Source of the DNA: an uncultured Lachnospiraceae bacterium
Lineage (GTDB): Bacteria > Bacillota > Clostridia > Lachnospirales > Lachnospiraceae
Length of the DNA: 64,000 bases
Assembly (NCBI GenBank): GCA_910585465.1
Contig: CAJUEW010000002.1
Coordinates: forward strand, 301,288 to 365,287
Direction: 5' to 3'
Positions 24,711 to 33,792 of this stretch are shown here, in pieces (within the stretch, counting starts at the first letter, position 1; every line of letters starts with the position of its first letter). Under the pieces are notes generated by a model that worked only from the letters and a program-made list of their open reading frames with translations, was not told where the DNA came from and searched no databases. The position numbers and the translations under genes were made by a program.

Positions 24711-26559
24711 GGCAGACACCTCCTCCGTAGACGGCCGCTCCGCATCCGGAGCAGATCTGCCGGCAGTTTTTTGTCACCTTCTCTTCATGCGCTCTGCTCC
24801 ACTCCCGCTCCAGAAAGGCGCGGCTCACGCCGATGTCAATGAAATCCCATGGAAATATTTCATCCAAAGCACGTTCCCTTGTCGTATAAAAATTCATATC
24901 AATTCCGCACTCCTCAAAGGCCTCCATCCAGAAAGAATTGCAGAACCATTCACTCCAGGAATCAAACAGGCATCCTTTTTCGTAGGCTCTGCGGACAACG
25001 GCTCCTACCTTCCTGTCTCCCCTGGCCAGAATTCCTTCCAGCACTGTCACGTCCGCCTCATGCCAGTTATATTTCATGCTTTTTCGGTTTTTTTGTTCTT
25101 TTATCTCATGATTTACCACATAAGCACGCTGCAGAAATTCTTCCTTTGTGCACATCCGCGCCCACTGAAACGGAGTGAACGGCTTTGGCACAAAGAAAGA
25201 GGTGCTGACCACAATCTGACATTTTCCGTTTCGCTGTTCCTTAGGGGTCTCATAGTAACGCTCGGCAATTTTCTGCGCAAGCCATGCGATGCTCTTGATA
25301 TCCTCCTCTGTCTCCGTGGGCAGCCCCAGCATAAAGTAAAGCTTTACCCGGCTCCAGCCTCCCTCAAATGCCTGTCCGGCACCGTTTAAAATTACTTCCT
25401 CCGTAAGCCCTTTATTGATGACGTCACGAAGCCTCTGGGAGCCTGCCTCCGGCGCAAAGGTCAGACTGCTTTTTCTCACATCCTGCACCTTGCCCATGAC
25501 ATCCAGGGAAAAAGCGTCAATACGAAGAGACGGCAGAGAAATATTGATCCCCTTTGAGCCAAATTCATCCATCAGAAAATTTACCAGCTCTTCCAAACAG
25601 GAATAATCACTGGAGCTTAAGGAGCTTAAAGAAATTTCCTCATACCCGGTGTTCTTCAGCATGGAACAGGCATATTTCTTCAGCATTTCCAAATCCCGCT
25701 CTCTGGCCGGACGGTACAGCATACCTGCCTGGCAGAAACGGCATCCGCGGATACAGCCTCTTTGAATCTCCAGCACTACCCGATCCTGGGTCGCCTTGAT
25801 AAACGGCACCACCGGCTTTTCCGGATAAAAGGTATCCGTCATATCCAGAACAAGCTGTTTTCTTACCTTTTCGGGGGCCTCCGGACAGTTGGGAGTCATC
25901 GATGCAATCGTACCGTCCTCCTTATAAGCCACATCGTACAGGGATGGCACATAGATACCGGGTATCTGAGCCGCCTGCATTAAAAATGCTTCTCTGGAGG
26001 CTCCCCCTGTCCGCCATTCTTTATATAAATCCATAAGCCGGAAATACTGGGTCTCTCCTTCCCCGATATAAAACATATCAAAAAACTCTGCCAGAGGCTC
26101 CGGATTATAAGCGCAGGGACCTCCTCCTATAACAAACGGATGCTCCTTTGTACGTTTTGATGCCTCCAGGGGGATCTGCGCCAGATCCAGAATCTGCAGA
26201 ATATTGGTATAGCACATCTCATACTGAATGGTAATTCCCAGAAAATCAAAATCCTTCACAGAATCCTGAGATTCCAGTGCAAACAGCGGGATATTTTTCT
26301 CCCTCATGATCTTGTCCAAATCCGTCCATGGAGAATAGACACGTTCGCACCAAATATCCTCTCTGCGGTTAAACATATCATATAAAATCTGAATCCCCAG
26401 ATGGGACATTCCAATCTCATACACATCCGGAAAACACATGCAAAAACGAATATCTGTTTTTTCTTTGTCTTTTATAACTGCATTGACTTCTCCGCCGATA
26501 TAACGGGCAGGTTTTTCAACAGTCATAAGAATCTCATCTGATAAAGCTAATTTACGCAT
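24700..26559 (-). CDS. TIGR03960-family B12-binding/radical SAM protein
   Basis: 619 residues. An N-terminal Rossmann/B12-binding-like part (FCMCFPDVYEIGMSHLGIQI) is followed by the radical SAM core with Cys ligands in GCIRGCRFCQAGM near residue 255 and LGLPTETEEDIKSIAW. The C-terminus has a Cys cluster (ICSGCGAAVYGGGVCH) that may bind zinc. Start ATG 26559 behind AAGGAG. Function not established; co-encoded with the DUF2344 partner and RNase E/G, which hints at RNA modification. Confidence 0.9.
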   Translation of the reverse strand: MRKLALSDEILMTVEKPARYIGGEVNAVIKDKEKTDIRFCMCFPDVYEIGMSHLGIQILYDMFNRREDIWCERVYSPWTDLDKIMREKNIPLFALESQDSVKDFDFLGITIQYEMCYTNILQILDLAQIPLEASKRTKEHPFVIGGGPCAYNPEPLAEFFDMFYIGEGETQYFRLMDLYKEWRTGGASREAFLMQAAQIPGIYVPSLYDVAYKEDGTIASMTPNCPEAPEKVRKQLVLDMTDTFYPEKPVVPFIKATQDRVVLEIQRGCIRGCRFCQAGMLYRPARERDLEMLKKYACSMLKNTGYEEISLSSLSSSDYSCLEELVNFLMDEFGSKGINISLPSLRIDAFSLDVMGKVQDVRKSSLTFAPEAGSQRLRDVINKGLTEEVILNGAGQAFEGGWSRVKLYFMLGLPTETEEDIKSIAWLAQKIAERYYETPKEQRNGKCQIVVSTSFFVPKPFTPFQWARMCTKEEFLQRAYVVNHEIKEQKNRKSMKYNWHEADVTVLEGILARGDRKVGAVVRRAYEKGCLFDSWSEWFCNSFWMEAFEECGIDMNFYTTRERALDEIFPWDFIDIGVSRAFLEREWSRAHEEKVTKNCRQICSGCGAAVYGGGVCHEH

Positions 26560-26585
26560 AAAACTCCTTCTAATGGCTCCTTTTG

Positions 26586-28181
26586 TTACTGTAATCCGGT
26601 CACGGTCTGCACTTTCTCTCCTGCAATATATTCTATTGTAATCCGGTCTCCTTCTTTATAACGGATAATACCAGGAAATTCACTGACCAGCACATCAAAA
26701 ATCAGATCCTTACCGTTTAATACCACATAATAATGAGAATTTCCTTCCGATACAACAGGCGCGATTGTCTCAATAATCCCTGTTTGTTTTTCTCCTACGG
26801 ACACAGGCCCGCTGGAAATTCCGTTGGTTTTTAAAAGACCGATATAAGCCTTCTCGCATTCCGCTACTGTATCGCCGATTGCCACATTCTGATATTTTTT
26901 AATATTAACCATGGCATATTTTTTCACCAGCCCCGCATCATCTTTCAGAGCCATAAAATAAGTCGGCTCATTTGCCACATTGAGAAGCAGCGGGAATGTG
27001 GAATGATATCCCAGGTTCTGCACCTGGCCCTCCGCAGAATTCATGGCCGAATACTCCTCCGCACCCGGACAGGAATAATACTTTGCTTCCATAGTCCTCT
27101 GGTTCATCAGAACAAAGCCCACATTAGACTCATCGCCGCTGACCGAAGTGATGCCTGTATAAACCCATACATCATCCTCCATAGCCAGATAATTGTATCC
27201 GTCCGTCGTCTGCAGGCATCCCTTCTGGCTCAGTATACTGTTGAAAAATCCGTTCATGTATACCCCATAGTAGTCATAAAGCTGAATCAGCAGGTTTGCC
27301 GAATAGACAGAATCCACCCACTGAGGACAGTCTGCAATATCATAACAGAAGGTTTCTCCGGTAACCGCGTTGCAGAGCACCACTTTACCGATGGTCTCTC
27401 CTCCGAATAAGCCGATATTAAATTTCTTTACCGGGCAGATCCAATAGGGTGTTCCCTCCTCATCAATCTCAAAGCTTAGCTGATCAAAGATAAAGGTTGG
27501 ATAACGGAATCTGAGATGTCTGTAAATATTACGGTTAAAATATTCTGCCTGGGAATATTTGATATAGCCGCCCTCCGGAAGCCGTACACACTCCGTATCC
27601 TGAGTTGTCATATCTATCATAATGTAAGCCGGAATCCCCTCTTTCATATTGGTCAGCCATTTAATCGGACTGGCATAGACAAGAGGGGTTACACGTACAG
27701 GCTTGCCTTGATAGTTGATCTGTGTATACAGGGAGCTGACCTCGAACTGGGATACCATATCAATCAGAGATCCCATCTTCCGGTTGCCCAGAAGCGTTGC
27801 CGAGCTTTTGTCCAGAAGCGGAATTTCGTTATAATTCACCTCTGCAATATCCTCTGTAAAGGTTCCTTCCTGGACAGGCAATAATTCATGATATTTTTTC
27901 GCATTTACGATTGGAGATGACAGGACCCCGCCTATAACATAAATAATCAGAAGCAGACTGGCTGTTACAAATCCGATTTTCAGCGGCTTTACTTCCCGGA
28001 AGGAATCCCCTCTCCGGATATATTTTATGCTGAGCAAAAGCGTCAGCACAATCACCAGCGATATAATAAACATCCAGAATCCGCTGGAATGGATATTAAC
28101 GGCAGGAATCGTCACATAATAATACATGGATGCCGCTGCTAACAAAATAATGATAAGCAGCAGTTTTATTTTCATTTTCAT
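26586..28181 (-). CDS. large membrane-anchored protein of unknown function
   Basis: 531 residues. Three hydrophobic helices near the start (about 4-22, 32-50, 68-90), then an extracytoplasmic domain of about 430 residues, rich in Tyr and beta-prone, with a partner-like CYDIADCPQWVDSVYSANLL stretch and a C-terminal OB-like KEGDRITIEYIAG. Start ATG follows GGGAG. Upstream of the TIGR03960 gene with a 26-bp gap, so possibly co-transcribed. I recognise no family. Confidence 0.65.
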   Translation of the reverse strand: MKMKIKLLLIIILLAAASMYYYVTIPAVNIHSSGFWMFIISLVIVLTLLLSIKYIRRGDSFREVKPLKIGFVTASLLLIIYVIGGVLSSPIVNAKKYHELLPVQEGTFTEDIAEVNYNEIPLLDKSSATLLGNRKMGSLIDMVSQFEVSSLYTQINYQGKPVRVTPLVYASPIKWLTNMKEGIPAYIMIDMTTQDTECVRLPEGGYIKYSQAEYFNRNIYRHLRFRYPTFIFDQLSFEIDEEGTPYWICPVKKFNIGLFGGETIGKVVLCNAVTGETFCYDIADCPQWVDSVYSANLLIQLYDYYGVYMNGFFNSILSQKGCLQTTDGYNYLAMEDDVWVYTGITSVSGDESNVGFVLMNQRTMEAKYYSCPGAEEYSAMNSAEGQVQNLGYHSTFPLLLNVANEPTYFMALKDDAGLVKKYAMVNIKKYQNVAIGDTVAECEKAYIGLLKTNGISSGPVSVGEKQTGIIETIAPVVSEGNSHYYVVLNGKDLIFDVLVSEFPGIIRYKEGDRITIEYIAGEKVQTVTGLQ

Positions 28182-28304
28182 AAAAAATCTCCCTTCATGT
28201 GTTAGTTCATTTTATCATGTAAAAGAAAAAATTGGTATAGAAAATTTTATTAGAAAATTTATTATTCCAGAAAGCTTTCCCATATATACAGCGCCGCACG
28301 ATAA

Positions 28305-28332
28305 GGCCGCTGCAGACAAAGCTGCAGCGGCC
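28305..28332. terminator. hairpin downstream of the liv operon
   Basis: GGCCGCTGCAG (28305-28315) and CTGCAGCGGCC (28322-28332) form a perfect 11-bp GC-rich stem with a 6-base loop. The T tracts are poor on both sides; most likely the end of the liv transcript on the minus strand. Confidence 0.6.
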
Positions 28333-28382
28333 TCTCTTCTTCCAATCCATATCCATTTGTTAAATTTTGAACTGATTTGTGT

Positions 28383-29102
28383 TTATTTCTTGGCTTTTCC
28401 CAGATAAGCCGCCTTCACATCTTCATTTTCCGCCAGCTCCTTACCGGTGCCGCTCAAAGTAATCTGTCCGGTCTCCATAACGTAAGCCCGATGCGCTGCC
28501 TTCAGTGCCATATTTGCATTTTGCTCTACTAAAAGAATCGTAACTCCCTGCTTGTTGATCTCCCTGATAATATCAAACACGCCCTGCACTACAATCGGAG
28601 CCAGACCAAGGGACGGCTCATCCATCATAATCAGCTTTGGACGGCTCATCAGCGCCCGGCCAATGGCCAGCATCTGCTGCTCCCCGCCGGATAAGGTTCC
28701 GGCCATCTGCCAGGAACGCTCTTGGAGACGGGGGAACAGGCCGTAGATCCACTGGATATCCGTATCCAGAGAATCCTTTCTCTGATAAGCGCCAATCTTT
28801 AAATTTTCCAGAACCGACAGATTCGGGAATACCCGGCGGCCTTCCGGCACCAGTGTAATGCCGCAGGTTACAAGCTGCTCTGTCCCCATCTGGGTAAGCT
28901 CTCTGCCATCAAATACAATGCTCCCTCCGGCAGGCCTTTCCAGTCCCACAATAGAACGGAGCGTGGAACTTTTTCCCGCGCCGTTGGCACCAATCAGAGT
29001 GACCACCTCGCCCTCAGACACCTCAAAGCTGATCCCTTTGACTGCCCGGATACCGCCGTAGGATACGCTTAAATCTTTTACTTCCAGTATATGATTACTC
29101 AT
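28383..29102 (-). CDS. livF: branched-chain amino acid ABC transporter ATPase LivF
   Basis: 239 residues from ATG 29102, overlapping the livG stop. Walker A GANGAGKSS, signature LSGGEQQMLAIGRALM, Walker B LIMMDEPSLGLAP. The second, shorter ATPase of the importer. Confidence 0.93.
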   Translation of the reverse strand: MSNHILEVKDLSVSYGGIRAVKGISFEVSEGEVVTLIGANGAGKSSTLRSIVGLERPAGGSIVFDGRELTQMGTEQLVTCGITLVPEGRRVFPNLSVLENLKIGAYQRKDSLDTDIQWIYGLFPRLQERSWQMAGTLSGGEQQMLAIGRALMSRPKLIMMDEPSLGLAPIVVQGVFDIIREINKQGVTILLVEQNANMALKAAHRAYVMETGQITLSGTGKELAENEDVKAAYLGKAKK

Positions 29103-29937
29103 CTTCCGGCACCCCCAAATATGCTTCAATTACCCGCTTATTATTCTGAATCTCATCCGGCGTGCCAGCCGCAATCGGCTTTCCGAAATCCAGCACGTAA
29201 ATACGGTCGGATATTTCCATAACCAAATCCATATGATGTTCAATCATAAAGACCGTCAGACCGAACTGCTCCTTCACACGCTTAATAAATGCTGTCAGTT
29301 CATCTGTCTCCTGAGGATTCATACCCGCGGCAGGCTCATCCAGCAGAAGCAGCTTCGGATCTGTGGCCAGTGCACGGGCAATCTCCAGATGACGCTGCTT
29401 GCCGTAGGGAAGAGAGCCTGCAATTTCGTCCTTTAAATCCGAGAGTCCCACAATTTCCAGCAGCTCCATAGTCTCTTTTTTGTTCTTTTGTTCTTCCTTT
29501 CCGTTTAAACGGAAGGTGGCGCTGAATACATTTGCCTTAGAACGCATATGCTTGGCAATCAGTACATTTTCAAACACAGTCAGACTCCGGAACAGTCGGA
29601 TATTCTGAAAGGTTCTGGCCACGCCGAGCCTTGTAATCTGATCCGGTGTTTTTTCCAGCTTCTTTGTGTATTTTCCGTGGTTTTCCCCCGCATACATCTT
29701 TTTCATCTTTCCCTGAGGAAAATTGGAGATCACCATCTCTTCGTTAAAATATACAGCCCCGTTTGTGGGCGCATAGACTCCGGTAATTACATTAAACGCC
29801 GTAGTTTTTCCCGCGCCGTTTGGTCCGATCAGAGCCACGATCTCTCCTTCATGAACCTCCATGGAAAAGTTGTTTACAGCCACCACGCCGCCGAACTGCA
29901 TTGTAATGTCCTCTGCTTTTAATATTGTCTTAGTCAT
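29095..29937 (-). CDS. livG: branched-chain amino acid ABC transporter ATPase LivG
   Basis: 280 residues from ATG 29937, 9 bases after GGAGG. Walker A GPNGAGKTTAFNVITG, signature LPYGKQRHLEIARAL (LivG-type, replacing LSGGQ) and Walker B LLLLDEPAAGMNPQE. The insert after Walker A (about residues 65-95) is slightly long. Overlaps livM by 8 bases. Confidence 0.94.
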   Translation of the reverse strand: MTKTILKAEDITMQFGGVVAVNNFSMEVHEGEIVALIGPNGAGKTTAFNVITGVYAPTNGAVYFNEEMVISNFPQGKMKKMYAGENHGKYTKKLEKTPDQITRLGVARTFQNIRLFRSLTVFENVLIAKHMRSKANVFSATFRLNGKEEQKNKKETMELLEIVGLSDLKDEIAGSLPYGKQRHLEIARALATDPKLLLLDEPAAGMNPQETDELTAFIKRVKEQFGLTVFMIEHHMDLVMEISDRIYVLDFGKPIAAGTPDEIQNNKRVIEAYLGVPEDE

Positions 29938-31033
29938 TGGATGCGCCCTCCTTCCTGCGGAACAGAGAACCAATTCTCTGAGGAACAGACCGTATCAGGC
30001 CAAAGAACCCTTCCCAGGAAAATTCATTCGTTCCCATGATTCCTCTGCGGTAAAACAAAACCACCACCATCAGAAGAACCGAGAAGATCACCATACGGAA
30101 GCCGTTTCTGAAAAGCGGAATACTTACACCGCCTATGGTCAGCGGTTCGTCAAAGAAACGGAGCCACCATTCCTTACTGGCAGTCACCAAAAGCGCGGAC
30201 AGCACGCTTCCTGTAATGCTTCCCATTCCGCCAATTACCACGATGAGAAGAATATCATAGGTCAATGCAATCTTAAAGGTACTGGAATCAATGGAACGCA
30301 TGAACATAGCCAGCAGTCCGCCGCCGATGCCTGCAAAGAAAGAGCTGATAACAAATGCCAGTTCCTTATGCTTTAAAAGATTGATTCCCATAGCCTCAGC
30401 CGCAATCTCATCCTCACGGATGGCCTTGAACGCACGTCCGTAAGAAGAGTTAATGAGAAGCGCCATGATGCCGATGCTGATAACACACAGTCCGATCACC
30501 ACATAAATGCTGGCAGCCGGAATGCTTTTCAGTCCATAGGAGCCATTGGTAATGGTATCCATCTGGGGACTTGCAATCAGCGCCCGGATAATCTCAGAAA
30601 ATCCCAGGGTCGCAATCGCAAGATAATCGCTTTTCAGCCTGAGCACCGGGAATCCGATCACCGCTGCAAAAAGAGCTGCCACCAGTCCCCCTGCAAGCAA
30701 GGCCGCCAGCATGGGAAGCTCAATCCCCGCAAGAACCGGGTTCATACCGGAGATATAGTATACACTAGCCCGGGATTCCAGCGGAATCGTAAAAATGGCA
30801 TAGGTATAGGCGCCAAGTGCCATAAAGCCTGCCTGTCCCAGAGAAAACAGTCCGGTAAAACCATTCAGCAGATTCATGGAAACTGCCACCACTGCCAGAA
30901 TAAAGCCCTTCTGGAGTACCGTCACAGCCATGCCATATGTATTTTTATTGCTCTCAAGGAAAACCAACAGGAGGATAAATGCTGCGGCTGCGATGAGAGT
31001 ACAGATATATTTTGTTGTCTTTTTCATATTCAT
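29930..31033 (-). CDS. livM: branched-chain amino acid ABC transporter permease LivM
   Basis: About 367 residues; ATG 31033 overlaps the livH stop (TGATG), with another ATG at 31027 better spaced from AAGG. About nine membrane helices; family signature LAIATLGFSEIIR and GRAFKAIREDEIAAEAMGI (coupling EAA loop). The C-terminal ~40 residues are a basic cytosolic tail (RIGSLFRRKEGASND). Confidence 0.93.
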   Translation of the reverse strand: MNMKKTTKYICTLIAAAAFILLLVFLESNKNTYGMAVTVLQKGFILAVVAVSMNLLNGFTGLFSLGQAGFMALGAYTYAIFTIPLESRASVYYISGMNPVLAGIELPMLAALLAGGLVAALFAAVIGFPVLRLKSDYLAIATLGFSEIIRALIASPQMDTITNGSYGLKSIPAASIYVVIGLCVISIGIMALLINSSYGRAFKAIREDEIAAEAMGINLLKHKELAFVISSFFAGIGGGLLAMFMRSIDSSTFKIALTYDILLIVVIGGMGSITGSVLSALLVTASKEWWLRFFDEPLTIGGVSIPLFRNGFRMVIFSVLLMVVVLFYRRGIMGTNEFSWEGFFGLIRSVPQRIGSLFRRKEGASND

Positions 31034-31914
31034 CACACCTTATCAATCATTTTTTCGCCGAACAGTCCCGTCGGTCTGAACAGAAGCATAATAATCAACA
31101 GAATAAAAGTAAAAGCGTCACTGAAAGTGGAATAACCAAGGGCAATCAAAAAAGTCTCGCATATGCCGATGACAAATCCTCCCACCACTGCTCCTGGGAC
31201 GCTTCCAATTCCTCCGATTACGGCTGCCACAAAGCATTTAAGCCCCGGCAGGGTTCCGGAGAACGGAGTGACCGACATACGGTCTGTAAAATATAAAAGA
31301 GAACCCACGCCTGCCAGAAAGGAGCCGATTACAAAAGTAATACTGATAACCTGGTTAATCCGGATTCCCATCAGGCGGGAGGTTTCAAAATCCCTGGATA
31401 CCGCGCGCATGGCCATGCCTATCTTCGTGTGGTTCGTAATATAGACCAGAAGAATGACCAGGGCCACTGTAAGCACAGGGGTCAGAAAGGTCACCAGGGA
31501 TGCAGATACGGAGCCTATCTGGAAGATCCTTTTCAGAACCGGAATCTCCGGATAAGGTCTCGGAAGCGCGGTAAATAAATAAGTTGTCAGATTCTGCAAC
31601 AGATAAGATACGCCAATAGCAGATATCATAACCGACATTCTTGGCGCGGTACGGATTGGTTTATAGGCTGCCCGCTCAATGACTACCCCCAGAACTACGG
31701 TGCAGATCAGCATGATAGGGATACCGGCCAGCCAGCCAAAGGTTGCGGTGGCAAAAATCATGAAGTAACCGGCTACCATGAAGATATCGCCGTGCGCAAA
31801 ATTGATCAAACGTAAAATACCATACACCATGGTGTAACCGATGGCAATCAGCGCGTATGCCCCTCCCAGAGAAATACCGGTCAGGCAATGCTGAAAAAAT
31901 ACACTTAAACTCAT
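31033..31914 (-). CDS. livH: branched-chain amino acid ABC transporter permease LivH
   Basis: 293 residues, seven to eight helices. Typical LivH start GISLGGAYALIAIGYTMVYG with the LRLINFAHGDIFM motif, and the coupling loop MAMRAVSRDFETSRLMGI. Partners LivM in the membrane. Confidence 0.94.
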   Translation of the reverse strand: MSLSVFFQHCLTGISLGGAYALIAIGYTMVYGILRLINFAHGDIFMVAGYFMIFATATFGWLAGIPIMLICTVVLGVVIERAAYKPIRTAPRMSVMISAIGVSYLLQNLTTYLFTALPRPYPEIPVLKRIFQIGSVSASLVTFLTPVLTVALVILLVYITNHTKIGMAMRAVSRDFETSRLMGIRINQVISITFVIGSFLAGVGSLLYFTDRMSVTPFSGTLPGLKCFVAAVIGGIGSVPGAVVGGFVIGICETFLIALGYSTFSDAFTFILLIIMLLFRPTGLFGEKMIDKV

Positions 31915-31944
31915 GAGTTTTCCTTTTCCTTCTAAGATAATATA

Positions 31945-31976
31945 AGGACAGGGAATTGCAAGTCCTTCCCTGCCCT
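31945..31976 (-). terminator. intercistronic hairpin between livJ and livH
   Basis: AGGACAGGGAA (31945-31955) pairs with TTCCCTGCCCT (31966-31976), 10 of 11 positions. A hairpin right after the binding-protein gene is common in ABC operons, giving more binding protein than permease by partial termination or mRNA protection. Confidence 0.55.
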
Positions 31977-31988
31977 GTTAAAATGTCC

Positions 31989-33218
31989 TTATTCTACAGT
32001 AACCGTCTTCAGGAACTTAAATCCGCCATCTTCAACTGTCTTGATGAATGCCATGTCTTTGTTTGCATCGCCATTTTCATCAAAGGAAATGGCTCCTGTG
32101 ACTCCAGTGGTCTGAATCGTTGTCATGGCGTCCCGGATTGCTGCAGTCTCTACAGAATCAGCCGCCTCAATAGCGTCAATCAGAGTATTGTATGCATCAT
32201 ATCCCAGAGCAGATACTGCCGGAATAATATCGCTTTGTCCATTAGCGGTTAAGTACTCCTTAAATCCGGCAATAAATGCTGCGCCGGCTTCATCCACACC
32301 GTCCTCGTCAAAGAAGGTGGATAAATAGATATCCTGCGTATACTCGCCCACGTTCTCGATAATGGTGGCATTCTCCCATGTATCGCCGGCCATAATCGGA
32401 CAGGTTATTCCAAGCTCACGGGCCTGTTTGATAATCAGCGGAGCAGTTGCAATGGAGGACGGAGCAAAAATAACGTCCGGATTTGCATTCTTGATATTTG
32501 TCAGGCTTGCCTTGAAATCTGTCTGGTTGGTCTGAAACTGTTCTTCTGCGACCACTTCGCCAAAGGAGGCAAAGGAATTTTTGAAAAACGCGCCAAGACC
32601 TGAAGAGTAATCATCTCCAAGCTGTGTGATTACTGCAGCTTTCTGCGCCCCTTCCTCTTTGGCAAAATTTGCCATAACAGTTCCCTGGAACGGATCCAAG
32701 AAGCAAACACGGAAATAGTAATCATTTCCTTCTGTTACCTGCGGATTTGTACAGGAACATCCGATAGCCGGGATCTGCGCCTCCTTAAAGATCTCCCCTG
32801 CCGCAATGGATACGCCTGAGCCGTAAGATCCAAGCACCCCGACAACGCCTTCCGATACCAGCTTCTGAGCTGCGGTAACGGCCTCTGTTTTATCGGATTT
32901 ATTATCCGCCTCCACAAGCTGAATCGTATATTCAGTTCCTCCAACCGTAACGGTCGGACGCTCTTCATTTGCATAACGGATACCATATACCTCCTGCAGT
33001 CCACCGCCGCCGTTTTCACCGGTCTGCGGCTCAAATACGCCGACCTTAATCACGTTATCTCCTGCCGGGGTCTCTGCTGCCTCTGCAGAATCTTCAGAAG
33101 CTCCGGACTCAGACGGAGCGCCGTTATCCGCAGCCGTACTGCCGCTGTTTCCGCAGCCTGCCACCATAGCCGCCGTCATGGCCGTACAGAGCATCAAAGA
33201 AATCATTTTCTTTTTCAT
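31989..33218 (-). CDS. livJ: branched-chain amino acid ABC transporter substrate-binding lipoprotein
   Basis: 409 residues from ATG 33218, 7 bases after GGAGGAG. Lipoprotein signal with lipobox VAGC and a following Ser/Ala/Glu-rich linker. The mature part is a type-I periplasmic-binding fold: VGVFEPQTGENGGGG, VVGVLGSYGSGVSIAAGEI, IPAIGCSCTNP, GDDYSSGLGAFFKN. The double Cys in GCSC is unusual. Heads the liv operon. Confidence 0.92.
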   Translation of the reverse strand: MKKKMISLMLCTAMTAAMVAGCGNSGSTAADNGAPSESGASEDSAEAAETPAGDNVIKVGVFEPQTGENGGGGLQEVYGIRYANEERPTVTVGGTEYTIQLVEADNKSDKTEAVTAAQKLVSEGVVGVLGSYGSGVSIAAGEIFKEAQIPAIGCSCTNPQVTEGNDYYFRVCFLDPFQGTVMANFAKEEGAQKAAVITQLGDDYSSGLGAFFKNSFASFGEVVAEEQFQTNQTDFKASLTNIKNANPDVIFAPSSIATAPLIIKQARELGITCPIMAGDTWENATIIENVGEYTQDIYLSTFFDEDGVDEAGAAFIAGFKEYLTANGQSDIIPAVSALGYDAYNTLIDAIEAADSVETAAIRDAMTTIQTTGVTGAISFDENGDANKDMAFIKTVEDGGFKFLKTVTVE

Positions 33219-33245
33219 AATCATTCTCCTCCATTGTTTTTATTA

Positions 33246-33308
33246 GGCGGACACATGTCTGCCAAAATGGTACTAAATTATTATAATCGCACTTTCTTCT
33301 TTTTTCAA
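33246..33308 (-). promoter_or_regulatory. liv operon promoter with a dyad in the leader
   Basis: Minus-strand -35 TTGAAA (33303-33308), -10 TATAAT (33280-33285), spacing 17. Just downstream of the start point lies the 18-bp dyad GGCAGACATGTGTCCGCC (33246-33263, two mismatched positions), a possible operator or leader hairpin. Confidence 0.6.
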
Positions 33309-33387
33309 CATTTTTTTAGAAAAACCTTATAAATCCATATAAAAACTCTGCCCGGACGGACTGTAATTTTTATACAATACAATGAAA

Positions 33388-33411
33388 AAAGGCACCGAAG
33401 CCGATGCCTTT
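33388..33411 (-). terminator. rho-independent terminator
   Basis: On the minus strand AAAGGCATCG-GCTT-CGGTGCCTTTTTT: a 10-bp stem with one wobble, tetraloop and T run. It ends the small gene at 33447. Confidence 0.85.
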
Positions 33412-33446
33412 GCCTGTCACATAAGCCGGGAAACGACTAAGCTTTT

Positions 33447-33716
33447 TTATGGATGCTCCATAAATCCCAGCTCCGAAAGCTGTATGTACAGATCTTCATT
33501 TGTTACCGCCTCCACAATCTGATCTGCCGTCACATTGCAGAAGCTGCTTCCTGTCAGGCTCAGATATGCAAAACCTGCGAATAAAAACAGACAGATCGTG
33601 AACTTTAACTTAAATACGGACAGTGCTCCGGAAGGCTCTTCTTCCCTCTGTCCGTAGATCTGGAGATTTTTGCTTCCGTAAGTTTCTCTTAACAGCTGTT
33701 CCCGATATGCACCCAT
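33447..33716 (-). CDS. small single-span membrane protein, unknown function
   Basis: 89 residues. A polar cytosolic head (YREQLLRETYGSKNLQIYGQ), one helix (about 36-55, FTICLFLFAGFAYLSLTGS) and a short outer tail with a single Cys. Has its own downstream terminator, which supports it being real. It lies 76 bp after hisIE in the same direction, so it may be read from the his transcript. No family recognised. Confidence 0.6.
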   Translation of the reverse strand: MGAYREQLLRETYGSKNLQIYGQREEEPSGALSVFKLKFTICLFLFAGFAYLSLTGSSFCNVTADQIVEAVTNEDLYIQLSELGFMEHP

Positions 33717-33792
33717 TCCTTTTCCCTCTTTTGGAATACTCCAAGAAATTTTATTTAAGAGATTTTATGATGCATCAGCCGGAAACATGCCT

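Noticed and set aside
24640..25389. Long open frames antisense to the radical SAM gene
   Set aside because: Shadows of the GC-biased third-base pattern of the real gene; no family resemblance.
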